Positions 51,084 through 60,631 of a DNA stretch of 64,000 nucleotides are shown here, piece by piece. Made by a program: the position numbers and the translations under genes. Origin of the DNA: DATAMF01 sp964472565 (lineage in GTDB: Bacteria; Chloroflexota; Anaerolineae; Aggregatilineales; Aggregatilineaceae); contig CAYYNB010000002.1 of NCBI GenBank assembly GCA_964472565.1, positions 1 to 64,000 of the forward strand, read 5' to 3'. The notes below the pieces were generated by a model, which did no database searches, was not told where the DNA came from, and was given only the letters and a program-made list of their open reading frames with translations. Numbering within the stretch: position 1 is the stretch's first letter; each line of letters begins with the position of its first letter.

Positions 51084-52375
51084 TTGTATCCTCTCCGGCA
51101 CAATTCCTCAACCGCCTCGATCTCGCGCGGCGGCCCCGCCAGAATTTCGTGCCCGGTTTCGGTGATCACCACACCGTCCTCGATCCGAATACCAATTCCC
51201 TCATCCGGCAGCATCAAAAACGGCTCGATCACCACCACCACGCCCGGTTCAAATACCTGCTCCCGATCATCCGCATACCGTCCATTTGGATCGTGGATAC
51301 TCAGCCCGACCGGGTGCCCGCAGTTGCCATAACTGTACTGCGCAACATCGTACCGTTTGAACACCTCATACACGGCTTGATGCGCATCGAGCAGAGTCGA
51401 ACCGGGTTTCATCGTCTCAATGGCGGTATAGAGTGCTTCCAGCACCATCGCGTAGAGTTCGCGCTGGCGCGGCGTGAAGCGTCCATTCGCCGGGAAGGTC
51501 CGTGTGATGTCCGAAAAATAGCCTTCGACGCTCACCCCGGAATCAATAAGCACCAGATCGCCATCCTCGATGGTACGCCGGTTATCCATGTAGTGCGGAA
51601 TAACCGCGTTCGGCCCGCTGCCCACGATGATGCTGGCGGCATAATGTTCGCTTCCCATCGACGACACCCGTTCGCCGCGAAGCTGCACTTCATAATCAAA
51701 AATAGCCTGTCCCATCGCCTCATTCACACCGGGTTTCAGCGCCCGCATCACCGCTTCATAAATCGTCGTGTGGATTTCAAACGCTTCGCGCAAACACTGG
51801 ATTTCATAGGAGTCTTTAATAAAACGCATCTGGTGAATGGTCGGCGCAATATTTTTGAGCTGAACCCAGTAGTAACGCTGCCGGATGCGCTCGATCAGCG
51901 CCAGGTAAGCCGTGAGCGGTTGCCCCAGCCGGGGCACGCTGGGCGAATTCAGCCACAGCGTAGTTTGGTCGGCCAGTGCCCCTTCCAGCATGCTGTCGAA
52001 GCTCGACAGCTCATAGACGCGATCCACGCCCGTCTGCTCGCGGATCAAATCCAACGTGAACCCACCGCCATCCATAAAGGCTTCGCGTGCGCTGGGCTTG
52101 CTGACAAACAAAATTTCATAGACGCGCCGCCCGCGCATCAGTTCCGGCCCGCTGCGCGTTTCCAGCCGCTCGACCATAATCCCCTGCGGAGCCAGCAGCA
52201 GGTACGCGTTCCGGTCCGCCAGCCCGGTCAGATAATACAGATTTCGATCATACAGCGCCGGGTCAGGGGCCAACCCTGACGCATCGATCAGAATAAGCCC
52301 TTCACCGGCCTTTTCAGCCAGTCGCTGCCGCCGCGTGGTATATAAAGCTGTCTGATATGTCATAGAATTTCCCAT
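51080..52375 (-). CDS. M24 Xaa-Pro peptidase
   Basis: 431 residues. An N-terminal creatinase-type domain (1 to about 170) precedes a pita-bread catalytic domain with all five metal ligands: Asp in LVLIDSGV, Asp in FSDITRTFP, His in GHPVGLSIHD, Glu in VVVIEPFL, Glu in RIEDGVVIT. Such enzymes (aminopeptidase P, prolidase) hydrolyse Xaa-Pro bonds. It follows hypD with a TAATG overlap, so it plausibly releases proline and hydroxyproline from peptides for the neighbouring dehydratase. ATG 52363 is an alternative start. Confidence 0.92.
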   Translation of the reverse strand: MGNSMTYQTALYTTRRQRLAEKAGEGLILIDASGLAPDPALYDRNLYYLTGLADRNAYLLLAPQGIMVERLETRSGPELMRGRRVYEILFVSKPSAREAFMDGGGFTLDLIREQTGVDRVYELSSFDSMLEGALADQTTLWLNSPSVPRLGQPLTAYLALIERIRQRYYWVQLKNIAPTIHQMRFIKDSYEIQCLREAFEIHTTIYEAVMRALKPGVNEAMGQAIFDYEVQLRGERVSSMGSEHYAASIIVGSGPNAVIPHYMDNRRTIEDGDLVLIDSGVSVEGYFSDITRTFPANGRFTPRQRELYAMVLEALYTAIETMKPGSTLLDAHQAVYEVFKRYDVAQYSYGNCGHPVGLSIHDPNGRYADDREQVFEPGVVVVIEPFLMLPDEGIGIRIEDGVVITETGHEILAGPPREIEAVEELCRRGYK

Positions 52376-54741
52376 TAAAATGCCTGATGCTCGGTCCGGG
52401 CAATAATCTCATCTTGCAGCGTGCGGCCCAGATCACAGAAATAATCACTGTATCCCGCCACCCGCACGATCAGATCGCGGTACTGTTCTGGGTGCTGCTG
52501 GGCGGCGCGCAGCGTATCCGCATCCACCACGTTAAATTGGATATGGTGCCCATCCAGCCGGAAGTAAGCGCGCACCAACTGAACAATGCCGTCTAACCCC
52601 GCCTCATCCGCCAGCAGCCTCGGCGTAAACTTTTGGTTGAGCAGCGTCCCCGCCGTGCGAGTGTGATCCATTTTCGCCGCCGATTTGAGTACCGCCGTTG
52701 GCCCGTGACGATCCGCCCCCTGGACCGGCGAAATACCCTCGGAAACCGGCATACGCGCATGCCGCCCATCGGGGGTCGCGCCCAGCACCGATCCGAAATA
52801 GATATGGCAGGTGGTCGGCAGCAGATCAATATGGTAGGTCCCGCCCCTGGTATTCGGACGCCCGTCAATCGCATCAAAATAGGCATTAAAGACTTGCACC
52901 ATAACGCCATCCGCAATGTCATCATCATTGCCATACCGGGGTGTTTGGTTGACCAGCATCAGGCGCTCACGCTCATGTCCGGCGAAATCTCCCGCTAACA
53001 GCGCCAGCATCTGATCCATGGTCAGCGTGTGACAGTCAAAAACATGATGCTTGAGCGCGGTCAGCGCATCGGTGATCGTGCCTAACCCCACGCCCTGAAT
53101 ATAGCTTGTGTTATAACGCGCACCGCCGTCGTGGTAATCCTGCCCCTTGGCGATACAGTCATCAATCAGCAGCGACAGGAACGGCGCAGGGAGATACTCC
53201 GCGTACAACCGCTCGATCACGTTGTTCCCGCGAATTTTGACATCGACAAAATACTTGATCTGCCGCTTGTAAGCGTCGAATAACGCCTCAAAGGACTGGA
53301 ACTCACGCGGATCGCCGGTTTCCAGTCCGATCCGCTGCCCGCTGCGTGGATCAAGGCCGTTGTTCAGCGTAATTTCCAGCACTTTCGGCAGGTTGAAATA
53401 CCCCGTCAGGTTGTAGTTCTCTTTACCGAATGCGCCCGTTTCCACACAGCCGCTCGTCCCGCCGCACCGCGCATCGTCGAGTGATTTCCCCTGGCGGATC
53501 ATTTCCTGCACGACCACATCCGTATTAAAAATCGAGGGCTGTCCAAATCCGGTGCGAATGATGCGCGCCGCGCGCTTGATAAAGCGGTCTGGATTCTTCT
53601 TGCTGACCTGGATCGATGAACTCGGTTGGAGCAGCCGCATCGTTTCGATCACATCCAGGATGAGGAATGACACCTCATTCACCGCATTCGAGCCGTCGAT
53701 CTTCACCCCGCCCGTATTAATTTGAGCAAAATCGGTATAGGTATTGCTCTCTTCTGCCGTCACGCCAACTTTGGGTGGGGCCGGTTGGTTGTTGAACTTG
53801 ATCCAGAAACATTGCAGCAGTTCTTCCGCCTGCTCGCGTGTCAGCGTATCGTCGGCCAATCCCTGCTGGTAGAACGGATAGAGATGCTGATCCAGCTTGC
53901 CGGGGTTGAAAGCATCCCACGGATTGAGTTCAGTCGTCACCCCCAGGTGAACAAACCAATAGTATTGCAGCGCTTCCCAGAAATTGCGCGGGGCGTGGGC
54001 CGGAACGTGCAGGCACACGTCGGCTATCCGTTCCAGTTCCGCCCGCCGCACCGGATCGGATTCGTTTTCGGCCATCTGCCGCGCTAGTGCGGCGTGCCGC
54101 TCAGCAAAATGAATCAGCGCCCCCGCCGCGATCCGCATAGCGCGGAGCTGTTCCTGTTTACGATAGGCCCCCGGATCGTTCAGGAAATCGAGCGCCGCCA
54201 GGCGCTCATCAATCTCCGTCATAAAATCCAGCATGCCTTTATGATAAATTTTATCGTCCAGCACGGTATGTCCCGGTGAGCGCTGTTCCATAAATTCCGT
54301 AAAAACGCCCGCCTGATACGCGCTGAGCCACGCGGGAGACATCTCTTGCAGAATGCGCTCACGCATCGTCTTTCCACGCCAGAACGGAATGAAACAGTCT
54401 TCATAGCGGCGGAAGGTATCCGGTTCAACTTTGAAGGAGACTTTTTCCCGGCTGTCGAGAATTTCCAGGTCTTTCAGCGAATGGCAGCACAACTCTGGAT
54501 AGGTGGGCGTCGCTTTGGGAGCCGGTCCCTTTTCCCCGACGATCAGTTCGCCCTCGTGAATACAAATGGTTTTGTGGGCCAGCAGATATTCAAAGGACCG
54601 CGCCCGTTCTACCGGAGCCGACATCCGCCCCGTGTTCTCCTGATAAAACCGGGTCATCAGTTCGGCGCGTTCCGGTGACAGCGTGGGGATCGCATCCAGA
54701 CTTTGTTTCCGCAAGCGCGTTACACGTTCACTCATTCCCAT
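52375..54741 (-). CDS. hypD: Glycyl radical enzyme, trans-4-hydroxy-L-proline dehydratase
   Basis: 788 residues. The active-site Cys432-x-Glu434 pair lies in GGTSGCVETG, and Gly763 in RVAGYS is the radical site. Phe150, His158, Asp276, Ser332 and Phe338 fall at the positions known from the Clostridioides difficile enzyme (from memory, numbering shifted by two). Long blocks such as MEQRSPGHT, RYNTSYIQGVGLGTITD and LPTTCHIYFG agree too. It removes water from 4-hydroxyproline, giving 1-pyrroline-5-carboxylate, under anaerobic conditions. The activase gene ends 4 bp upstream; AGGAGGG is the ribosome site. The required pyrroline-5-carboxylate reductase is not in the window. Confidence 0.9.
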   Translation of the reverse strand: MGMSERVTRLRKQSLDAIPTLSPERAELMTRFYQENTGRMSAPVERARSFEYLLAHKTICIHEGELIVGEKGPAPKATPTYPELCCHSLKDLEILDSREKVSFKVEPDTFRRYEDCFIPFWRGKTMRERILQEMSPAWLSAYQAGVFTEFMEQRSPGHTVLDDKIYHKGMLDFMTEIDERLAALDFLNDPGAYRKQEQLRAMRIAAGALIHFAERHAALARQMAENESDPVRRAELERIADVCLHVPAHAPRNFWEALQYYWFVHLGVTTELNPWDAFNPGKLDQHLYPFYQQGLADDTLTREQAEELLQCFWIKFNNQPAPPKVGVTAEESNTYTDFAQINTGGVKIDGSNAVNEVSFLILDVIETMRLLQPSSSIQVSKKNPDRFIKRAARIIRTGFGQPSIFNTDVVVQEMIRQGKSLDDARCGGTSGCVETGAFGKENYNLTGYFNLPKVLEITLNNGLDPRSGQRIGLETGDPREFQSFEALFDAYKRQIKYFVDVKIRGNNVIERLYAEYLPAPFLSLLIDDCIAKGQDYHDGGARYNTSYIQGVGLGTITDALTALKHHVFDCHTLTMDQMLALLAGDFAGHERERLMLVNQTPRYGNDDDIADGVMVQVFNAYFDAIDGRPNTRGGTYHIDLLPTTCHIYFGSVLGATPDGRHARMPVSEGISPVQGADRHGPTAVLKSAAKMDHTRTAGTLLNQKFTPRLLADEAGLDGIVQLVRAYFRLDGHHIQFNVVDADTLRAAQQHPEQYRDLIVRVAGYSDYFCDLGRTLQDEIIARTEHQAF

Positions 54742-54745
54742 ACCA

Positions 54746-55639
54746 TTACCCTCCTAGCGTGACCTTCAGGCCAAAACTTTCCAATAAAGACTTAATCGCT
54801 GCCATTTCATCCGTAGCGGGGGGTGTGGTCTCCGGCATCGGATTCTGGCTGTTCAAACGCTCGTGTTTTTCGATACCCAGCTTATGATAAGCGAGAAGAT
54901 CGACCCGGACGACAGCCGGTAACGTGCGCACGAAAGCACCAAGCTGCCGCAGATTTTTTTCGTCGTCATTAATCTGGGGGATAATCGGCACACGCAGCAC
55001 AACGGGATGATGGTTCGCCGCCAGCCGCTCTAAATTTTCCAGAATCAGCGCATTCGACACCCCTGTTACCTCGCGGTGGCGCTGCTCGTCCATCAGCTTT
55101 AAATCATACAGGAACAAGTCCACATAAGGCCGCACCCGTTCCAGTATTTCAGGGCTGGCAAAGCCGCAGGTATCCACTGCGGTATGCAAATCGTGAGCCT
55201 TGCATGCCCGCAGCAGATCGAGCAAAAACTCATCCTGAAGCAGCGGCTCCCCGCCGGAAAAAGTGACGCCGCCGCCCGACTCATCGTAAAAAACCACGTC
55301 CGTCAGAATGTCCGCCATCACCTGCTCGACGGTCATTTCCCGCCCGACGATCTCGCGGGCCTCAGCCATACACACCGTTACACACGCCCCACAGCATTTA
55401 CAGTGCTCCCGGTGGGTAACGAACTCATGAATAGCCCCTTCTGGACACTCGTTTATGCACGCCCCACACCGGATACAGCGTTCCGGGCGCAGCAGCAGTT
55501 CCGGCTGGCGGCGTTGGCTTTCGGGGTTATGACACCACCAACAGCGCAGCCCGCATCCTTTGAAAAACACGGTGGTTCGGATTCCTGGACCATCATGCAG
55601 CGAGAACTTTTTGATATCGAAGACGATGCCGCTGCTCAT
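54746..55639 (-). CDS. Glycyl radical enzyme activase (HypD activator)
   Basis: 297 residues. The radical SAM cluster cysteines are in CGLRCWWC (29-36). A ferredoxin-like insert with two Cys clusters (CIRCGACINECP and CKCCGACVTVC) follows, as in activases of dehydratase-type glycyl radical enzymes. The SAM-binding GGE is in TFSGGEPLLQ. It makes the glycyl radical on HypD. ATG 55639 is preferred: TATACT and CAGGAG lie upstream, and longer starts would run through that promoter. It is first in the leftward operon. Confidence 0.92.
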   Translation of the reverse strand: MSSGIVFDIKKFSLHDGPGIRTTVFFKGCGLRCWWCHNPESQRRQPELLLRPERCIRCGACINECPEGAIHEFVTHREHCKCCGACVTVCMAEAREIVGREMTVEQVMADILTDVVFYDESGGGVTFSGGEPLLQDEFLLDLLRACKAHDLHTAVDTCGFASPEILERVRPYVDLFLYDLKLMDEQRHREVTGVSNALILENLERLAANHHPVVLRVPIIPQINDDEKNLRQLGAFVRTLPAVVRVDLLAYHKLGIEKHERLNSQNPMPETTPPATDEMAAIKSLLESFGLKVTLGG

Positions 55640-55664
55640 ATTGATTTCTGCTTCTCCTGCCCCT

Positions 55665-55697
55665 AGTATAGCGCGCGCATCCGGTTTCGGGATGCGC
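55665..55697 (-). promoter_or_regulatory. hypD-operon promoter with inverted repeat
   Basis: Minus-strand TATACT (55665-55670) is immediately preceded by a perfect 8-bp inverted repeat, GCGCATCC/GGATGCGC (55675-55682 and 55690-55697) with a seven-base spacer. It occupies the spacer and -35 area, as an activator or repressor site would. No good -35 is visible, which favours an activator. Confidence 0.55.
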
Positions 55698-55741
55698 AAA
55701 TTCACAGTATAGTAAAGGATACAATATCCCTCAGGTGCTTT

Positions 55742-57055
55742 ATGTTTTACCAGCGGTTGATGAAGTATTTAAATCGATACTTCTGGGCCTTGATCCTGGG
55801 AGGTATCTTTTATACCCGGTTTACCTATTCCAAACTCGCGCCCGACGATGTGATGTGGTACCAGGGGCAGGCGGCGACGGTTTTTGATCAGTACCGTGTC
55901 ATTCCGCTGGCCTGTTTCCGTCTGCTCAATGTGCTGTTTGGCCCCAGCGTTCCGGCGGCGCAGGGTATGATCTTCCTGTTTCACACCCTCAACGTTACCC
56001 TGGTTTACCATCTCAGCCGCGCCCTTTTGTCAAACGAGATCGCGGCGCGAATAAGTGCGGTAGTCTTTTTGATTAACCCGGTGACATTAGGGGCTTTGAC
56101 CTGGATTTCGTGCTTTTCCTACATCATCGGCACCACGTTTGCGCTGGCGGCGCTGCTCGCCTTTGTACACTCAACCACAACTCGGCCCGCTGTCTGGTCC
56201 CTGACAGCGGTGGGTTGTTATACGGTTGGCCTGTTTTGCTCCCACGAGTTATTTGCCTTGCCCATCGCGTTTGTGCTGCTCGGCTGGCTGTCTAGTCCTC
56301 GTGCAGCCCAGCGCGGCTTGATTCTGTTCGTGTTTTCCATGCTGATTGCTGCGCCAGTGTACTTGTTTTTCTACAATTTTGACCGCTACGGTATCGCTTC
56401 CGGTAACATGCTGTCTGTCGGATTCATTTCCGCCCTTGTGTCATCCGGCCTATCGCTCTGTGTGAGCCTGCTGGTCGCCTACCCACTCTCATTTGAGATC
56501 AAAACCTACGATTTTTTGAAAGCCTGTTTTTCCGAAACGGCGCGCTGGCTGCTCGCGTTTGTTGCCCTGAGCGCCATCGTGGTAAGTTACCGGATGAACT
56601 GGCGCTGGCGGCTGCTCACTGTCCTGGTGTTGCTGTTTGGCGCGCTGAGCATTCCCTACGTCTCTCGCCTGTACTTGATGTCCGGTGCGATCAATTACCA
56701 TCCGTCCTATATGCTGGGCGGGCGCGTGTTTTATATCCCCTTTATCGCCGTTTCATTGCTGGCCGGGTATCTCCTCTCCAGCCTCATGAGCAATCCCGGC
56801 TTCAGCCTCGGCCTGCTCATAATCGGAATGATTTACTATATTCATGCGACGTTTTTTCTCTACACGCCAACCGACTTTATGGGGCTGGCGGTCAGTAAAA
56901 GCCCGCTTCCTTTCGCCCCCCCGCCCTGGAATCCTTACGCGGACGATCATATAGCGTGGTTAGTTGTGCTGGGGTTGGTCGTGCTGCTGCTTTTGATTTT
57001 TTATCTCATATCGCATTCGAAACCGGGCAGAACAGCCGCAATAGTCGAGACTTAA
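55742..57055 (+). CDS. Polytopic membrane protein, GT-C glycosyltransferase-like
   Basis: 437 residues with about ten to twelve membrane segments. The first loop carries an acidic pair after helix 1 (KLAPDDVMWYQGQ), the typical place for the catalytic acid of GT-C polyprenol-phosphate glycosyltransferases. The loops, including YHLSRALLSNEIAARI after helix 2, also fit that group. If so, it would move a sugar from a lipid carrier to a target on the outer face. AGGTG precedes the ATG. It is first in a chain of overlapping genes (one base to the next), so it belongs to the radical SAM system. The GT assignment is tentative. Confidence 0.6.
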   Translation: MFYQRLMKYLNRYFWALILGGIFYTRFTYSKLAPDDVMWYQGQAATVFDQYRVIPLACFRLLNVLFGPSVPAAQGMIFLFHTLNVTLVYHLSRALLSNEIAARISAVVFLINPVTLGALTWISCFSYIIGTTFALAALLAFVHSTTTRPAVWSLTAVGCYTVGLFCSHELFALPIAFVLLGWLSSPRAAQRGLILFVFSMLIAAPVYLFFYNFDRYGIASGNMLSVGFISALVSSGLSLCVSLLVAYPLSFEIKTYDFLKACFSETARWLLAFVALSAIVVSYRMNWRWRLLTVLVLLFGALSIPYVSRLYLMSGAINYHPSYMLGGRVFYIPFIAVSLLAGYLLSSLMSNPGFSLGLLIIGMIYYIHATFFLYTPTDFMGLAVSKSPLPFAPPPWNPYADDHIAWLVVLGLVVLLLLIFYLISHSKPGRTAAIVET

Positions 57056-57056
57056 G

Positions 57057-58013
57057 ATGAGCACCTGGGTTATTCCCTACATTGATCAGGATTTGGCCTT
57101 CTGGCAGGACATCGCTGCCCGGTTTGGCCCCCATATCAAAGAAGTTTACTTTCCCCTGACCAACAGGATCACGGGAACAGGCCGCAGTCCGCAGCCGGAC
57201 CGCCATACCGTCGATTTTTTGCGTCACGCGCCGCTGCCCAAGTCGGTGTTAGTGAATCCGATCATTTTGCCCCGTCCGATCCATGAGATCGGCCCCCATA
57301 TAATGACGACTCTCCGACAACTATATGATGAATACGGCGTCCAGAACGTGGTGCTGGCCAATTTAGCACTCGCGCGGCTGATCCGCGACGCGCTGCCCAT
57401 GTTCACGATCACCGCCTCGATCCTCATGGGTATCAGTACCCCGACCCAGGCGCTTGTGGCGCGGGATGTGGTGGATGTAATCGTGCCTGACAACCGCCTG
57501 CTGCGTGATCTGGTGGGGCTGCGGCGGCTGCGCGCAGCCTTTGCCGGACGCTTATGTTTGATTGTGAATGAATCCTGTATTCCGGGCTGTCTGTACCGCA
57601 CCCAACACTTTTATGAGATGGGCTACGGCGATTGGTTCCCAGAGTCGTTATGCGGCCCCATGCTGGCGGAACACCCCTGGCTGCGCCTCACCGGGGGCTG
57701 GATTCTGCCGCGCCACCTGCACTACTACGAGGGGGTGTACGACAACTTAAAGCTGGCTGGACGGGTGACATTATGCAATCCGCCGGACTATTTTCACGTG
57801 CTCGATGCCTATATCCACCGCCGCGACCTGCTCCCGCGTGACATTGGGGGTGGTCCTGCGTCGGTCCTGGAGCCGATCACCATCTCCGATGACTTGTTCG
57901 AATATACGTTGACCTGTGACAAAAACTGCCCGGCTTGTTTGAGATGTAAAACCTATTATGAACACGCCGTCACGCTTAAACGGGGGGAGCACAATGTTTG
58001 TTCCTCTCCCTGA
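57057..58013 (+). CDS. Peptidase U32-like Fe-S protein
   Basis: 318 residues. A TIM-barrel-like layout and the motif NESCIPGCLYRTQHF (171-185) match the NExCxxxC...H signature of U32-family proteins. The four C-terminal cysteines (Cys287, 291, 294, 297) suggest a [4Fe-4S] cluster, as in UbiU/UbiV and RlhA relatives that hydroxylate substrates without oxygen. True peptidase activity is doubtful. It begins one base after the membrane protein and overlaps the following radical SAM gene by 20 bp. Confidence 0.7.
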   Translation: MSTWVIPYIDQDLAFWQDIAARFGPHIKEVYFPLTNRITGTGRSPQPDRHTVDFLRHAPLPKSVLVNPIILPRPIHEIGPHIMTTLRQLYDEYGVQNVVLANLALARLIRDALPMFTITASILMGISTPTQALVARDVVDVIVPDNRLLRDLVGLRRLRAAFAGRLCLIVNESCIPGCLYRTQHFYEMGYGDWFPESLCGPMLAEHPWLRLTGGWILPRHLHYYEGVYDNLKLAGRVTLCNPPDYFHVLDAYIHRRDLLPRDIGGGPASVLEPITISDDLFEYTLTCDKNCPACLRCKTYYEHAVTLKRGEHNVCSSP

Positions 58014-59316
58014 TTGTACGCTTCCCATCTTTTGGGAACCCGGCGCGGACTATACGCTGTTTTATGCGCCCGGCTGTCTGGTGATCACCGCTCCGTCGGC
58101 TGCCGCAGCGGTTGCCCAGGAAATGATTCAGCAGACCCCTTCTCAGTTCTGGTCCGAAAGGCTGATCCTCTACGCCAAACACGCGCTTCAGGTCAGTGAA
58201 AAGCAGCAAACAGAGCCTTTCCAGCCCGAATGCCTGACCCTGTACCTGCACAACCAGTGTAATCTCAACTGTGAGTACTGTTATGCGGAACCCGATCCCC
58301 GGCGCGATGAGCATCTTTCCTCAGATGCCATAGTCGCGGCGGCAGATCTGGTAGCCGCCAACTGCTTCATCAAAGGGTTGCCGTTGACGGTGGTGCTGCA
58401 TGGGGGCGGTGAACCCTCTCTTTTTCAGGAAGAAGCGGAACAGGCGCTGCGTCTGGTCGAAAACGCGGCGCAGCGCTACGAACTGAAACAATTTCGTTAT
58501 ATCGCCACAAACGGCGTGTTGTCCGAAGCCAAAGCGCTCTGGCTGGCCGCTAATTTTGATTTGATCGGGTTGTCCTGTGATGGTCCGCCTGATATTCAGG
58601 ATCAACAACGCCCGCGTCGTGGCGGGGGCACAACATCGGATGCGCTGGAACGGACGGCGGCCATCTTAAGTCAGTCGCAGCGAGAATTTCATGTCCGCGC
58701 CACCATTACCGCCTCGACCATCCATCGCCAGTCTGAAATCGCCGACTACATCGGTGCGCGCTTGCAGCCTACCGAAATGCATTTTGAACCTGTATATGCG
58801 GGCGGGCGAGCATCCCAGGGCAGTGAGCCGGACCTTGCCCACGAATTTGTGACGCATTTTTGTTCAGCCCGCGCCGTCGCACGCCATCACGGGATCAGGT
58901 TATCCTATTCCGGGGTTCGCCTTGAGACGATTCATGGCCCCTACTGTCATACTTTCCGCCCGGTGCTGAATCTGGTTCCGCCTGGGGTGGCAACCGCCTG
59001 TTTTAAATACACCACTGCCCTCTCGGCAGAGCAGGCGGGCGTCATGATTGGCGCATATCAGGCGGGGGCATTGGTGTTCGATTATCAACGGATCGAGCAA
59101 CTGCGCCAGGACATACGCGCAGGTGACGCCTGCCGGGAATGTTTCAATCGTTATCACTGTGCGCGGGCTTGCCCCGACGACTGCAAAGGCGCGGCGGGGA
59201 GTTTTCGCTGTGCCCTGAATAAGCAGTTAGCTACGGTGCTGCTGCATGAGCGTGCCCAGATCTTATGGACCGCTGCGCAGGATCGAGGAATGGTGGTGCA
59301 TGGAACGACTCTTTGA
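57994..59316 (+). CDS. Radical SAM/SPASM protein
   Basis: 440 residues. The [4Fe-4S]-SAM cysteines are C89, C93 and C96 (CNLNCEYC), and the SAM-binding GGE-like strand is HGGGEPSLF. The C-terminal SPASM region carries a multi-cysteine cluster, CRECFNRYHC then ARACPDDC (about 382-399). Such proteins (sulfatase maturases, RiPP cyclases) modify peptide or protein side chains. ATG 57994 follows a GGGGGGAG ribosome site. It overlaps genes on both sides (20 and 17 bp). No small precursor peptide gene was found nearby. Confidence 0.88.
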   Translation: MFVPLPDCTLPIFWEPGADYTLFYAPGCLVITAPSAAAAVAQEMIQQTPSQFWSERLILYAKHALQVSEKQQTEPFQPECLTLYLHNQCNLNCEYCYAEPDPRRDEHLSSDAIVAAADLVAANCFIKGLPLTVVLHGGGEPSLFQEEAEQALRLVENAAQRYELKQFRYIATNGVLSEAKALWLAANFDLIGLSCDGPPDIQDQQRPRRGGGTTSDALERTAAILSQSQREFHVRATITASTIHRQSEIADYIGARLQPTEMHFEPVYAGGRASQGSEPDLAHEFVTHFCSARAVARHHGIRLSYSGVRLETIHGPYCHTFRPVLNLVPPGVATACFKYTTALSAEQAGVMIGAYQAGALVFDYQRIEQLRQDIRAGDACRECFNRYHCARACPDDCKGAAGSFRCALNKQLATVLLHERAQILWTAAQDRGMVVHGTTL

Positions 59317-60631
59317 CTCGTTTTTTCAGGATGCCCCGCCCGAACTCGATCTCGTCAGCATCCGGCATGAATGGGACGCGCTGCAAACTTCTCCCTACCA
59401 TATTGCAGACCGCCATCCCCCCATTCCGGTCTGGGCGCAGCGTGGCCTAAGCGAAACAGGGCCGCAGGCCTGGGCCATCCTGCGCGCTGAAGTCTCCTGC
59501 ATCGATCCTTTACGCCCCCTGGCGATTTACATCCACGTGCCATTTTGTGCGCGGCACTGCCATTTTTGTGACTGTTATTCGTTTAAACTGCAAAGCCACC
59601 GGGCCGCGCATATCGAACGTTATACCGCCCTGCTTGAGCAGGAAATGCATCTGTGGACCCAGCTCGGAACGCTGGCCCACCGCCCCGTATCTACGGTACA
59701 TTTCGGCGGTGGCACACCCACCTTTTTAGGGGCTGCGGCGTTCCGCCGGGTGGTCGAATGCTGCCGCGCCTGTTTCAACACCACCCCTCAAACCGAATGG
59801 GCGCTGGAAGCAACGTCTTCCGAACTGACCGGCGAAATGTATGATCTCCTGGAAGCGCTTCATTTCACCCGGCTGCATATCGGCGTGCAAAGTCTCGAAG
59901 ACAGCGTTCGCCACAACATCAACCGCCAGGAATCCGCTGCCCAGGTGCTGGATAAAATTCAGGCTGGGCTAAAACGCGGCTGGATCGTGACGGTGGATCT
60001 GATCGTTGGCCTGCCCGACCAGACGTTGGCGGGCTGCTTAAACGATCTCACCGTCCTTTCCCAGCTAGGCGTTGATGGTTATTCGTTGTACGAATTGCAG
60101 TCCTCTTCCCGTAATCGCTTGTGGATCGAGCAGCACCATCTCGACCAGCGCCCGCGCCTGGTTAACTACTTTTTCGCCCAGGCGGGTGCCTGCTGGCTGG
60201 CTCGGCTGGGCTATCGTAAAACGCTGTTTAATCACTGGGCGGGCGAACACGATACAAATCTCTATTTCACCTTTCCCGAACGCGGCGAAGACCTGTTAGC
60301 GCTCGGCACGATTGCCGATGGCGTGTTTGGCGATTATCACTATCGCCACCTGACGTACGCGCCTTATGGCCAGAATATGCATGATGTTCCCGGTTTACAG
60401 GGAGGGCTTCGCCGGACCCCCCTCGAAAACCGGCTGCATCCGCTCCTGACCGCCTTAATGTCGGGCACAATTCCGGCTGCGCTGCTGCCCACAGAGCTAA
60501 TCCGGCGTTGGCAGGCGGCGGCGTTGTTAAGGCCCAATAATGGGGCCTTTGAATTGACCGGGAATGGTACGTGGTTTGTGGGCAATATGATCACGGAGTT
60601 GCAAAAATATGACGCTGCCCCAATTACCTGA
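59300..60631 (+). CDS. HemN-like radical SAM protein
   Basis: 443 residues. The CxxxCxxC motif is C83/C87/C90 (CARHCHFC) followed by a further Cys92, the HemN-type arrangement; FGGGTPTFL binds SAM, and the TRLHIGVQSLED and VDLIVGLPDQT blocks are HemN/HemW signatures. The HemN C-terminal domain is reduced. It may transfer heme or oxidise or methylate a substrate rather than act as a coproporphyrinogen oxidase. It overlaps the preceding radical SAM gene by 17 bp and the TIR gene by 23 bp, so it is tied to that chain. ATG 59300 is chosen by GAGGAATGG upstream. Confidence 0.86.
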   Translation: MERLFDSFFQDAPPELDLVSIRHEWDALQTSPYHIADRHPPIPVWAQRGLSETGPQAWAILRAEVSCIDPLRPLAIYIHVPFCARHCHFCDCYSFKLQSHRAAHIERYTALLEQEMHLWTQLGTLAHRPVSTVHFGGGTPTFLGAAAFRRVVECCRACFNTTPQTEWALEATSSELTGEMYDLLEALHFTRLHIGVQSLEDSVRHNINRQESAAQVLDKIQAGLKRGWIVTVDLIVGLPDQTLAGCLNDLTVLSQLGVDGYSLYELQSSSRNRLWIEQHHLDQRPRLVNYFFAQAGACWLARLGYRKTLFNHWAGEHDTNLYFTFPERGEDLLALGTIADGVFGDYHYRHLTYAPYGQNMHDVPGLQGGLRRTPLENRLHPLLTALMSGTIPAALLPTELIRRWQAAALLRPNNGAFELTGNGTWFVGNMITELQKYDAAPIT

